A stretch of DNA of 64,000 nucleotides, from contig NZ_JAUSYZ010000001.1 in the NCBI RefSeq assembly GCF_030817195.1, forward strand, positions 868,001-932,000, given 5' to 3'. Each line of letters opens with the position of its first letter. Position 1 is the first letter of the stretch. Shown piece after piece: positions 57,190 to 64,000 of the stretch. Below the pieces are notes generated by a model. It made no database searches and was not told the DNA's origin. It saw only the letters and a program-made list of their open reading frames with translations. Both the position numbers and the translations under genes were made by a program. Source of the DNA: Arthrobacter globiformis. Its GTDB lineage: Bacteria > Actinomycetota > Actinomycetes > Actinomycetales > Micrococcaceae.

Positions 57190-57399
57190 GTGGCACATGT
57201 GCTCAGTGGCTTTATGAACCTGACGGACAGGCTCCGGTTCGTATTCGGCCCTGCCGCCGTCGGCGATTCAGCTGCGCCGGTGGTTCACCTGCATGACGAG
57301 TATGAGCATGCTTCCGAAGATGATTTGGCCCAGTTCGAAGTCGAGACCGACTCGGAGGGGCACCACTATGCTGTCCGCAGGAGCGACCTGGAAAAGTGA
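57190..57399 (+). CDS. Small conserved-looking protein, tandem paralog B
   Basis: 69 residues from GTG at 57190, chosen over GTG at 57181 because GAAGGGGG then lies at a proper distance and because the start aligns with paralog A. VAHVLSGFMNLTDRLRFVFG and PAAVG are followed by an acidic middle (HLHDEYEHASEDDLAQFEVE) and SEGHHYAVRRSDLEK. No known family. A strong terminator follows at 57421-57452. Confidence 0.65.
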   Translation: MAHVLSGFMNLTDRLRFVFGPAAVGDSAAPVVHLHDEYEHASEDDLAQFEVETDSEGHHYAVRRSDLEK

Positions 57400-57420
57400 C
57401 AAGCCCTTATTTAAGCCCAA

Positions 57421-57456
57421 AGAAGCCCGGTGCGTTAACGCACCGGGCTTCTTTCT
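57421..57456. terminator. Intrinsic terminator, bidirectional
   Basis: AGAAGCCCGGTGCG (57421-57434), loop TTAA, CGCACCGGGCTTCT (57439-57452), followed by TTCTGC. It lies between paralog B and the convergent aspartate kinase gene. Confidence 0.88.
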
Positions 57457-57503
57457 GCACTCGCTATGTCAGCGGTGGCTCTGACTGCGCTGGGGCAGGC
57501 GGC

Positions 57504-58862
57504 CTAGCGGCCGGTGCCGCCGTAGACGGTGGCAACAGCTTCGCTGTCCAGGTCGAATGCCTTGTGGATGGCGCGGACAGCGTCATCGAGCAGGTCAGCG
57601 TGGGTCACAACGGAAATGCGGATTTCCGAAGTGGAGATCATGTTGATGTTGATGCCTGCGGCGGACAGGGCCTTGAAGAACGTGGCCGAAACGCCCGGGT
57701 GGGAGCGCATGCCGGCGCCGATCAGCGACAGCTTGCCGATCTGCTCGTTGTACTCGATGCTTTCGAAACCGATCTCGGCCTGCGCAGCACGGAGGGCGGC
57801 AAGGGCATCGGCGCCCTCGACGATGGGCAGGGTGAAGGAGATGTCGGTCCTGCCGGTGCCGTGCGTGGAGACGTTCTGGACGATCATGTCAATGTTCGAG
57901 TGCGCGTCCGCGATGACCTGGAAGATCGCGGCAGCTTTGCCGGGGATGTCCGGAACACCGACGACGGTGACCTTTGCTTCCGAGCGGTCATGTGCAACAC
58001 CGGAGATGATTGGCTGCTCCAAGGCAACTCCCTCTTGAGTCGTGATCTTGTCATCGGCGCCGGGCAGGACCCAGGTGCCTTCGTTCTGGCTGAATGAGGA
58101 ACGGACGTGCAGCGGCACGCCGAACCGCCGGGCATATTCGACGCACCGGAGGTGGAGGATCTTGGCCCCGGAGGCGGCCAGTTCGAGCATCTCCTCGCTG
58201 GAGATGCGTTCGATTTTCTGTGCTGACGGAACGACGCGCGGGTCCGCGGTGTAGATGCCGTCAACATCGGTGTAGATCTCGCAGACGTCTGCCTCGAGGG
58301 CGGCGGCGAGGGCCACCGCCGTGGTGTCCGAACCGCCGCGGCCGAGGGTGGTGATCTCGTTGGTGGAGCGGCTCATGCCCTGGAAGCCGGCGACGATGGC
58401 AATGTGCCCCTTGTCCAGGGCGGTGCGGATACGGTGCGGGTCGACGTCGATGATCCGGGCTTTGCCGTGGATTCCGTCCGTGATCATGCCGGCCTGGGAA
58501 CCCGTAAAGGATTGCGCGGACGCACCGAACTTGTTGATGGCCATGGCCAGCAGGGCCATGGAGATGCGCTCACCGGCGGAGAGGAGCATGTCCATCTCGC
58601 GGGCCGGGGCTGAATCGGTGACCTGGGCGGCAAGGTCAAGGAGCTCGTCGGTGGTGTCACCCATGGCGGAGACGACGACGACGACTTCGTTGCCGGCCTT
58701 CTGGGCGTCGACCACGCGCCGGGCCACGCGCTTGATGCCGTCAGCGTCAGCCACCGAGGAGCCGCCGAACTTCTGCACAATGAGCTGCGTGGTGACAGCA
58801 GCATCTGCGGGCAGCTCCTGCGGCTGCGGTTCGGTTTTCACATCGGTACTGGGCATACTCAT
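57504..58862 (-). CDS. lysC: Aspartate kinase
   Basis: 452 residues. It phosphorylates aspartate in the first step of the Lys/Thr/Met pathway. Kinase domain: LIVQKFGGSSVADADGIKRV near residue 27 (KFGGSS), FQGMSRSTNEITTLGRGGSD, IYTDVDGIYTADPRVVPSAQ. Two C-terminal ACT domains (VTVVGVPDIPGKAAAIFQVI; LSLIGAGMRSHPGVSATFFK) bind Lys/Thr. The first ~25 residues are extra to the family start. A Met in ISSEEMLELAASGAKILHLR is where corynebacterial lysC starts its beta subunit, so an internal product is possible. asd does not follow; the downstream genes face the other way. Confidence 0.94.
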   Translation of the reverse strand: MSMPSTDVKTEPQPQELPADAAVTTQLIVQKFGGSSVADADGIKRVARRVVDAQKAGNEVVVVVSAMGDTTDELLDLAAQVTDSAPAREMDMLLSAGERISMALLAMAINKFGASAQSFTGSQAGMITDGIHGKARIIDVDPHRIRTALDKGHIAIVAGFQGMSRSTNEITTLGRGGSDTTAVALAAALEADVCEIYTDVDGIYTADPRVVPSAQKIERISSEEMLELAASGAKILHLRCVEYARRFGVPLHVRSSFSQNEGTWVLPGADDKITTQEGVALEQPIISGVAHDRSEAKVTVVGVPDIPGKAAAIFQVIADAHSNIDMIVQNVSTHGTGRTDISFTLPIVEGADALAALRAAQAEIGFESIEYNEQIGKLSLIGAGMRSHPGVSATFFKALSAAGININMISTSEIRISVVTHADLLDDAVRAIHKAFDLDSEAVATVYGGTGR

Positions 58863-58985
58863 GCGTGCACCCTCACTGGATCAAATTGGAGTTCTGGAGG
58901 CCAGGCGGCCTTACGGCACGGCGGCATGTTGGTTTCAACAGTTTATCGCCGCCGTCCGCCCGCCGTGGAATTGTGACCCTTACAG

Positions 58986-59585
58986 TCAGCTGAGGGCATT
59001 CCGGCGGCCCTCGAAGGCCCTGCCCAGAGTGACTTCGTCCGCGTACTCAAGGTCGCCGCCCACGGGCAGCCCGGACGCGAGACGCGTGACCGCAATCCCG
59101 ATGGACTGCAGCATGCGCGCCAAATAGGTGGCGGTGGCCTCGCCCTCAAGGTTCGGGTCGGTGGCGATGATGATCTCCTGGACAGCGCCGTCACTGAGCC
59201 GGTTGAGCAGTTCGCGGATCCGGAGCTGCTCCGGGCCGACACCGGCGATCGGGTTGATGGCGCCTCCGAGCACGTGGTAGCGGCCCCGGAATGAGCGGGT
59301 GCGCTCCACGGCCAGCACGTCCTTGGACTCCTCCACGACGCAGATGACGGAGGGATCACGCCTCGGATCCCGGCAAATGTTGCACAGTTCCTGCTCGGTC
59401 ACGTTGCCGCAGGCGGCGCAGAACTTGACCCGCTCCTTGACGGTGGTGATGGCCTCCACCAGCCGCTTCATGTCCTGGGGGTCTGCCTCCAGGATGTGGA
59501 ACGCCAGGCGCTGCGCGGACTTCGGTCCCACACCGGGAAGGCGTCCGAGCTCGTCGATCAGCTCCTGAACTGCACCCTCGTACAC
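58986..59585 (-). CDS. recR: Recombination mediator RecR
   Basis: 199 residues from GTG at 59585 with GAGG 5 nt upstream. HhH part (DELGRLPGVGPKSAQRLAFH), four-Cys zinc finger (KFCAACGNVTEQELCNIC) and Toprim domain (VICVVEESKDVLAVERTRSF, IIATDPNLEGEATATYLARM) are all complete. It loads RecA together with RecF/RecO. It lies 131 bp downstream of dnaX on the same strand. The ybaB/ebfC gene commonly found between dnaX and recR is absent. Confidence 0.96.
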   Translation of the reverse strand: MYEGAVQELIDELGRLPGVGPKSAQRLAFHILEADPQDMKRLVEAITTVKERVKFCAACGNVTEQELCNICRDPRRDPSVICVVEESKDVLAVERTRSFRGRYHVLGGAINPIAGVGPEQLRIRELLNRLSDGAVQEIIIATDPNLEGEATATYLARMLQSIGIAVTRLASGLPVGGDLEYADEVTLGRAFEGRRNALS

Positions 59586-59716
59586 TTTTTCCTCGATTGC
59601 TTGGTTGAAAGATGGCCGGTGCCACCAGACGGGGCACCGGGACGTCGCGGGGCGGCCTGCCCGGCCCCTGGATCCTCGCCTCGGGCGGGAGCCGCTTCAG
59701 GGCCGGGTGCCGCTGC

Positions 59717-62700
59717 CTAGAACCGGGGCATCAGAGGGCTGCCGTCCAGTGACCGTTCTTCGATGAGCTTTCCGCCCAGAATACGCTCGACGGCGGCACG
59801 GCCAAAGACGCCCGACTCCTCAATGGTTTCGTCATCGGCGCTGGGGATGTCCTGCACGTACGGTGCCGGTTCCTCGATGCTCCGCGCGGGCGCCTTGGCC
59901 CGGCCAGCCTCGGCCTCCGGGCTGTTGCTGAGCCTCTGGTAGAGGCTCAGCTTGCCTCTGGCGGGAGTCTCGGGTGAAGGCGCCGGTGCGGCGGTACGGG
60001 CAGCCGCAACTGAGGGCCCGGCCTGGACTGACGGTCCTGCCTGGACTGACGGTCCTGCCTGGACTGCTGGGCCTGCCTGGACTGCTGGGCCGGGACCGGA
60101 TGCGAACACGGGAACCCGGACCGGGGCGGCATCGGCGGCTGCAGTCACGGAGGGTGGGCGGACCCCCTGGGTGGTGGGTGCACCGTAGTCGTGGCTGGCA
60201 GCTGCCGGGGCGGATGCCATGGCGTAAGCACGCTCGAGCTCCGGGGCGCCGCGCTCGGCGGTTTCCGGTCCGCTCTCAGCAGGGGCGTTCCAATTCGGGG
60301 CGCCTTCACCCGGGGCGCTCCAACCCGGCACAGGTCCACCCGGCGCGGAGGACGGCTGGCCTTCAGTGGCCGGACCGTCAGGGTGCGGCGGCTGGGCGGC
60401 GGCCGGCGGGTACACCGGTGCGGCCGCCCCGGTTGACTCCTCGTCGCGCCCATTGTCAGCTGCGCCGGGGTATTTGCCCACGTTGCTTTCTGAGCCGAGA
60501 GCCCACACACCAGGTGTCTGCTCGACAGCACGGGACCACGGATCAGCCGAGGTGTCTGGAGCAGGCTGGCGCTGCGCCTGTGCCGGAGCAGCAGTTTTTG
60601 CAGGGGTCTGCGCAGCCGACGGTGCGGACCCGACAGATGCGGTTACCTTCGGTGCCTGTATCTCGGGCGCCTGTATCTTCGGTGCCTGTATCTCGGGCGC
60701 CGTTATCTCCGGTGCAGGCGCTGGGCTGCCCTGCCACTGGCGCGACGGCTCCCAGTCCATGGGAGGCTCTTCTTCCAGCGGAGGTGCGTCCTCGTCGAGC
60801 GGAGGGCCCCAATCGTCATCCGGATAGGAATAGTCGCCGGCTTGCTGCGGTCCACGGGCCTGCCCCTGTGCCGCAGGGGATTGGGGGACAGGGGCCTGTG
60901 AAGCCGCCGGCTCCGTGGCCGCCCGCTGTGAGACGGGTTGCCGGGACGGCACGGACGGTGCATCGCCGGACGCTCCAGCAGCGCCGCTGGCGCCGGCAGG
61001 CGCGGCAGGGGCAGCGGGTGCTGTAGTGGTTGATGCGCCAGCAGCGCTTCCGACGCCGGCGGGGGCTGCGGTGTCCGACCGGGACGCCGTGATGGTTGGT
61101 CCGGACCCTAGCGACGCGGAAACCGCTGGGGCCTCCGGCGAAGAAGGAGGGACATGCCCGGCGGCGGGCGCGTTGGACGAATCCGGCGACGCCCGAGCCG
61201 TGCCTGTTGCCGCAGGGCGGGCGGCGGGCTCCGGCTGTCCGGGGCCACCAGCGGGTGCCAGGCCCCAGTCTGCGTCGGTGGTGGTAGCCGGAATGTCCCG
61301 GCTAGTAGGCGCTTTTGGGTTTGGCTCAGAGCTCGCTGAGCTGCCGGCGCCTGCCACGGCGGTGATCTGGCAGTCGATGCCGATGGTTTTGTGGATGGCC
61401 TGGCGCAGATTCTCGGAGTGGTCTGCCCTGCCGAAGGCTCCGGCCAGCCCGGAGGTGGTGAAGATGAGCGTCAGGACCTGGCCGTCGAACTGGCCGACCT
61501 GGGCATTGGGCTCCACGAGCGCCCATGTGCTCCGCTTGATTCGTGCCAGGGTCTGCAGGACCTCGGGCCAGGCGCGGCGGAGTACCTCCACGTCGGCGTG
61601 CCCACCAGCCGGGGCTGCACCGGCAGAGACTGTGCTCGAAGGGGCTGCGTTCGAAGGGGCTTGGGCACTGGACTGCCGAGCGGGGGCCGAAGGGGCCGCC
61701 TGTGCCGCCACCGGCTCGGGGCCTTGGGCCTGTTGGCGCTGGGCCGGTTCAGGCCGCGGGGCAGCCTCCGGTGCCTGCGAGGCCGCGGGGCGCTGTGGCA
61801 CGGACTCCCGGCCCTGGCCGTCGTGTGAGTCCGGGGCCGGGCGGCGGTCGCGTGCGGCGGCGTCATCCATGGGCCAGTCACCAGTGGTGATCCGCGGTGC
61901 TGCCAGGGCTTCCCGTCCGGGTGCGTCCTGTGCCGCTGGTGCGGCCTGGATGCTGGGCGGGCCCACCTGCTGCCCGCTTTGCCCCGGAGCCTGGGCCGGA
62001 GCCGGAGCGGACGGCGCGGAAGTGGACGCCGGAGCTGCCTCTGCCGCAGCAGGCGCAGGGGAATGAGCCGCAGCAGGGGAAACAGCGGGAGCAGGCGCGG
62101 CTGGAGCAGGCGCGCCTGCGGCCGGCGCAACCGCGGCGGGAACACCGGCGTCGGAACCTCCATAGTTCAGGCGCCGCTCCACGCGGTCGATCCTGGCGGC
62201 GATGCCGCGTTCGGTCTGCTCGGAACTGGGCAGCAGGATGCGGGCGCAGAGCAGTTCCAGGTGCAGCCGCGGCGACGTGGCACCCGTCATCTCCGTCAGC
62301 GCGGTGTTCGTGACATCGGCCGCGCGGGAGAGCTCGGCTGCGCCGAGATTGTGTGCCTGGCTCTGCATCCGGGCGATCTGGTCGGCCGGCATTCCGCGGA
62401 GGATGGCCTGCGCGCTTTCCGGCATGGCCTGCACGATGATGAGGTCGCGGAAGCGCTCCAGGAGATCCTCCACGAAGCGGCGGGGATCGTGCCCCGTCTG
62501 GATGACGCGGTCCACGGCGCGGAAGACGGTGGCGGCATCGGAAGCGGCGATGGCCTCGACGACGTCGTCCAGTAACGAGGCGTGTGTGTACCCGAGGAGT
62601 GCCACGGCGAGTTCGTAATCGAGGCCGTTGGGTCCGGCGCCGGCCATGAGCTGGTCCAGCACCGACAGCGAGTCCCGCACGGAGCCTGCACCCGCCCGGA

Positions 62701-63328
62701 TCACCAGCGACAGCACGCCGGGGGCCACCGGGACGTTTTCCTGCTGGCAGAGCTGCTCGAGGTAGGCCATGAGCGGCTCCGGCGGAACGAGCCGGAACGG
62801 GTAGTGGTGCGTGCGGGAGCGGATGGTCCCGATGACCTTGTCCGGCTCGGTGGTGGCGAAGATGAACTTGATGTGTTCCGGCGGCTCTTCGACGATTTTC
62901 AGCAGGGCGTTGAAGCCTGCCGAGGTGACCATGTGGGCCTCGTCAATGATGAAGATCTTGTAGCGGTCCCGCACCGGAGCATAGGTGGCGCGTTCCCGAA
63001 GGTCGCGGGCGTCATCCACGCCGCCGTGGCTGGCGGCGTCGATCTCGATGACGTCGAGGGAGCCGGCACCGCCGCGGGCGAGTTCGACGCAGCTGGGGCA
63101 GACGCCGCACGGGGTGTCCGTGGGGCCCTTCGCGCAGTTGAGGCAACGCGCCAGGATGCGTGCAGACGTGGTCTTGCCGCAGCCGCGCGGGCCGGAGAAA
63201 AGGTAGGCGTGGTTCACGCGGTTCTTGCGCAACGCTGTCATCAGCGGCTCCGTGACGTGTTCCTGCCCGATAACGTCCGCGAACGAGTCCGGGCGGTACC
63301 TGCGGTAAAGGGCAGTTGTAACAGTCAC
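59717..63328 (-). CDS. dnaX: DNA polymerase III subunit gamma/tau (very long)
   Basis: 1203 residues from GTG at 63328. Clamp-loader ATPase: Walker A FSGPRGCGKTTSARILARCL (residues ~44-63), zinc module C62-x2-C65...C74-x2-C77-x2-C80, Walker B FIIDEAHMV near 127, sensor motifs in FATTEPDKVIGTIRSRTHHY. Domain III ends near 380. About 650 residues of Ala/Pro/Gln/Ser-rich linker follow, interrupted by a folded tau-like domain near 580-660 (LRRAWPEVLQTLARIKRSTW, VLTLIFTTSGLAGAFGRADH). The end is RAAVERILGGKLIEERSLDG. Two tandem repeats lengthen the linker. TAGGTT 6 nt before GTG suggests a leaderless mRNA. ffs is just upstream. Confidence 0.95.
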   Translation of the reverse strand: MTVTTALYRRYRPDSFADVIGQEHVTEPLMTALRKNRVNHAYLFSGPRGCGKTTSARILARCLNCAKGPTDTPCGVCPSCVELARGGAGSLDVIEIDAASHGGVDDARDLRERATYAPVRDRYKIFIIDEAHMVTSAGFNALLKIVEEPPEHIKFIFATTEPDKVIGTIRSRTHHYPFRLVPPEPLMAYLEQLCQQENVPVAPGVLSLVIRAGAGSVRDSLSVLDQLMAGAGPNGLDYELAVALLGYTHASLLDDVVEAIAASDAATVFRAVDRVIQTGHDPRRFVEDLLERFRDLIIVQAMPESAQAILRGMPADQIARMQSQAHNLGAAELSRAADVTNTALTEMTGATSPRLHLELLCARILLPSSEQTERGIAARIDRVERRLNYGGSDAGVPAAVAPAAGAPAPAAPAPAVSPAAAHSPAPAAAEAAPASTSAPSAPAPAQAPGQSGQQVGPPSIQAAPAAQDAPGREALAAPRITTGDWPMDDAAARDRRPAPDSHDGQGRESVPQRPAASQAPEAAPRPEPAQRQQAQGPEPVAAQAAPSAPARQSSAQAPSNAAPSSTVSAGAAPAGGHADVEVLRRAWPEVLQTLARIKRSTWALVEPNAQVGQFDGQVLTLIFTTSGLAGAFGRADHSENLRQAIHKTIGIDCQITAVAGAGSSASSEPNPKAPTSRDIPATTTDADWGLAPAGGPGQPEPAARPAATGTARASPDSSNAPAAGHVPPSSPEAPAVSASLGSGPTITASRSDTAAPAGVGSAAGASTTTAPAAPAAPAGASGAAGASGDAPSVPSRQPVSQRAATEPAASQAPVPQSPAAQGQARGPQQAGDYSYPDDDWGPPLDEDAPPLEEEPPMDWEPSRQWQGSPAPAPEITAPEIQAPKIQAPEIQAPKVTASVGSAPSAAQTPAKTAAPAQAQRQPAPDTSADPWSRAVEQTPGVWALGSESNVGKYPGAADNGRDEESTGAAAPVYPPAAAQPPHPDGPATEGQPSSAPGGPVPGWSAPGEGAPNWNAPAESGPETAERGAPELERAYAMASAPAAASHDYGAPTTQGVRPPSVTAAADAAPVRVPVFASGPGPAVQAGPAVQAGPSVQAGPSVQAGPSVAAARTAAPAPSPETPARGKLSLYQRLSNSPEAEAGRAKAPARSIEEPAPYVQDIPSADDETIEESGVFGRAAVERILGGKLIEERSLDGSPLMPRF
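60021..60092. repeat. Four tandem 18-bp repeats inside dnaX
   Basis: Units of GCCTGGACTGACGGTCCT type at 60021-60038, 60039-60056, 60057-60074 and 60075-60092. Read leftwards they code for repeated VQAGP(S/A) in the linker. Confidence 0.95.
60652..60711. repeat. Four tandem 15-bp repeats inside dnaX
   Basis: Units of GTGCCTGTATCTCGG type, coding leftwards for repeated IQAPE/IQAPK. Confidence 0.9.
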
Positions 63329-63334
63329 AGGGAA

Positions 63335-63340
63335 AACCTA
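63335..63340 (-). promoter_or_regulatory. -10 element TAGGTT, leaderless start of dnaX
   Basis: Six nucleotides before the GTG at 63328; it lies just past the 3' end of the SRP RNA gene. Confidence 0.5.
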
Positions 63341-63365
63341 CCTATAGGGACTGACATTAAATAAG

Positions 63366-63455
63366 AGACCCCTCATGCACCCGCCAGAGCCCATCTACCC
63401 TTGCTACCTTCCGGTCCTGGGGGAGTTCAACAGGATGACGCCACATGAGGGGCCG
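63366..63455 (-). ncRNA. ffs: Signal recognition particle RNA (small, 4.5S type)
   Basis: Leftward RNA of about 90 nt. The ends CCCCTCATG (63452-63444) and CATGAGGGG (63377-63369) pair. The conserved SRP core CCAGGACCGGAAGGTAGCA is in the apical half, giving the expected GGAA tetraloop hairpin with asymmetric internal loops. TAAAGT (63462-63467) is a suitable -10. It is directly upstream of dnaX, as in other actinobacteria. It guides inner-membrane proteins with Ffh. Confidence 0.92.
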
Positions 63456-63529
63456 TCAGATACTTTACCCGAACTTTGGGCGTGGCTCGAATCGGCTCCG
63501 GTGGGGCAGTGGCGGGCGCCGCCGTCGTC

Positions 63530-63853
63530 TCAGCGGTGCCCGTTCACGGGCCAGCTCATGAACGCCGGCTCCTCGTAGGGGTGGGCCCGCCGCAATCCCT
63601 GCACAACGGCGTCGAGCACGTCCGCTTCCACGATGCACTCGATCCGGACCTCGGAAACCTCCTCCGGCTCTCCGGCGGTGCCGATGTAGGGGCGGGCTCC
63701 GGGCAAGGGGGTAAATCGTCCTATACCCGGCGACGTGAAGGAGCAGTGCGAGTAGTCACCCAGCCTGCCGGCGCCGGCATCGCCAATGGCGGTGAGCACC
63801 GCCTCGGCATGGGATTCGGGGACGTAAACCACGAGCGAATGCAGCTGGGACAT
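63530..63853 (-). CDS. YqfO/NIF3-type small domain protein
   Basis: 107 residues. It resembles the PII/CutA-like domain that is inserted in NIF3-family proteins such as YqfO: SLVVYVPESHAEAVLTAIGD at the start, GRLGDYSHCSFTSPGIGRFT in the middle, and EVSEVRIECIVEADVLDAVV ahead of the closing RRAHPYEEPAFMSWPV. The HPYEEPAF end is characteristic. The metal-binding NIF3 halves are missing, so it is a stand-alone domain protein. Function unknown. Confidence 0.85.
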   Translation of the reverse strand: MSQLHSLVVYVPESHAEAVLTAIGDAGAGRLGDYSHCSFTSPGIGRFTPLPGARPYIGTAGEPEEVSEVRIECIVEADVLDAVVQGLRRAHPYEEPAFMSWPVNGHR

Positions 63854-63929
63854 GGCTTCATTTTCGGCCGATTGGGAGATGTCGGAAAGTTCAGGTATTC
63901 TAGTATCTGCTTTTGGTTCAAGAGCAGCT

Positions 63930-64000
63930 GGAGAATTCGCCTAGCGGCCTATGGCGCACGCCTGGAACGCGTGTTGGGTTAACGCCCTCGGGGGTTCAAA
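63930..64000 (+). tRNA. tRNA-Ser (GGA), cut by the window end
   Basis: Acceptor 5' strand GGAGAAT from 63930, D arm with GCCTAGCGGCCTATGGC, anticodon stem CACGC/GCGTG around CTGGAAC (anticodon GGA), a long variable arm (class II) and the start of the T arm GGGGGTTCAAA at the edge. The 3' side of the acceptor stem lies outside the window. Confidence 0.93.

Overview
The window is a high-GC, gene-dense chromosomal segment of an actinobacterium, most likely a Micrococcaceae member of the Arthrobacter/Pseudarthrobacter type. The indications are the codon use, the DnaX/RecR/LysC, PurSQL and Fba-DUF3151 gene groups, a SAM riboswitch of actinobacterial type, SSI-family inhibitors, and many start codons preceded by TANNNT at 6-7 nt (leaderless transcripts). 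Assignment to a genus is inference; no rRNA is present.

Layout. 1-6060: MarR regulator (cut by the window edge), acyl-CoA synthetase and divergent acyl-CoA dehydrogenase, DinB-like protein, cold-shock protein, alcohol dehydrogenase. 6070-9470: a two-component system divergent from a secreted HbpS-like haem-binding protein and an ankyrin lipoprotein. 9520-12000: CoA-transferase A/B divergent from an IclR regulator, with a shared operator motif. 12100-13750: quinone oxidoreductase and an IS481-type remnant. 13750-20750: nadE, FAD monooxygenase, pyrE, GAF-ANTAR and STAS signalling proteins, a Tat-type hydrolase, HAD phosphatase and a SpoU methylase. 20890-27120: NCS1 permease, IclR, a frameshifted Lrp regulator, and an MFS-M20 amidohydrolase operon. 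27180-31450: fba-DUF3151, a uracil-DNA-glycosylase-like gene, purA.

31500-33900 holds the most novel locus. It contains an Ala/Pro/Val-rich secreted protein, an ECF sigma factor and a single-pass Ala/Pro-rich anti-sigma candidate. Two promoters with identical GTAAC-N17-CGAT architecture lie there, one before the secreted gene and one past the anti-sigma gene. Each is followed at the same distance by a hairpin that presents the same C-rich loop. The second hairpin ends in a T-run and looks like a stand-alone small RNA.

33911-39300 is a four-gene operon read leftwards: acetyl-CoA synthetase, SfnG-like sulfone monooxygenase, O-acetylhomoserine sulfhydrylase and a CoA-binding protein. A SAM riboswitch precedes it. 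MetY releases acetate and Acs can recycle it, so the operon makes metabolic sense. 39400-44440 carries small conserved genes (2OG oxygenase, YjbR, DUF1990, TPR, ABM, DUF503, DUF559) among dispersed palindromic repeats. 44460-47811 is purSQL. 48600-56650 is a protease/inhibitor locus: two paralogous secreted subtilases, the first broken by a frameshift just after its catalytic His, enclose a leftward operon of SSI-type inhibitor lipoprotein, DNA-glycosylase-like protein and a signal-less SSI-type protein. 56800-64000: tandem small paralogs, aspartate kinase, recR, a very long dnaX, the SRP RNA gene, a YqfO/NIF3-like protein and a tRNA-Ser cut by the window edge.

At least three families of short dispersed repeats occur. 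One is 58 bp, is found three times at identical length, and in one case codes for the C-terminus of the SfnG-like enzyme.
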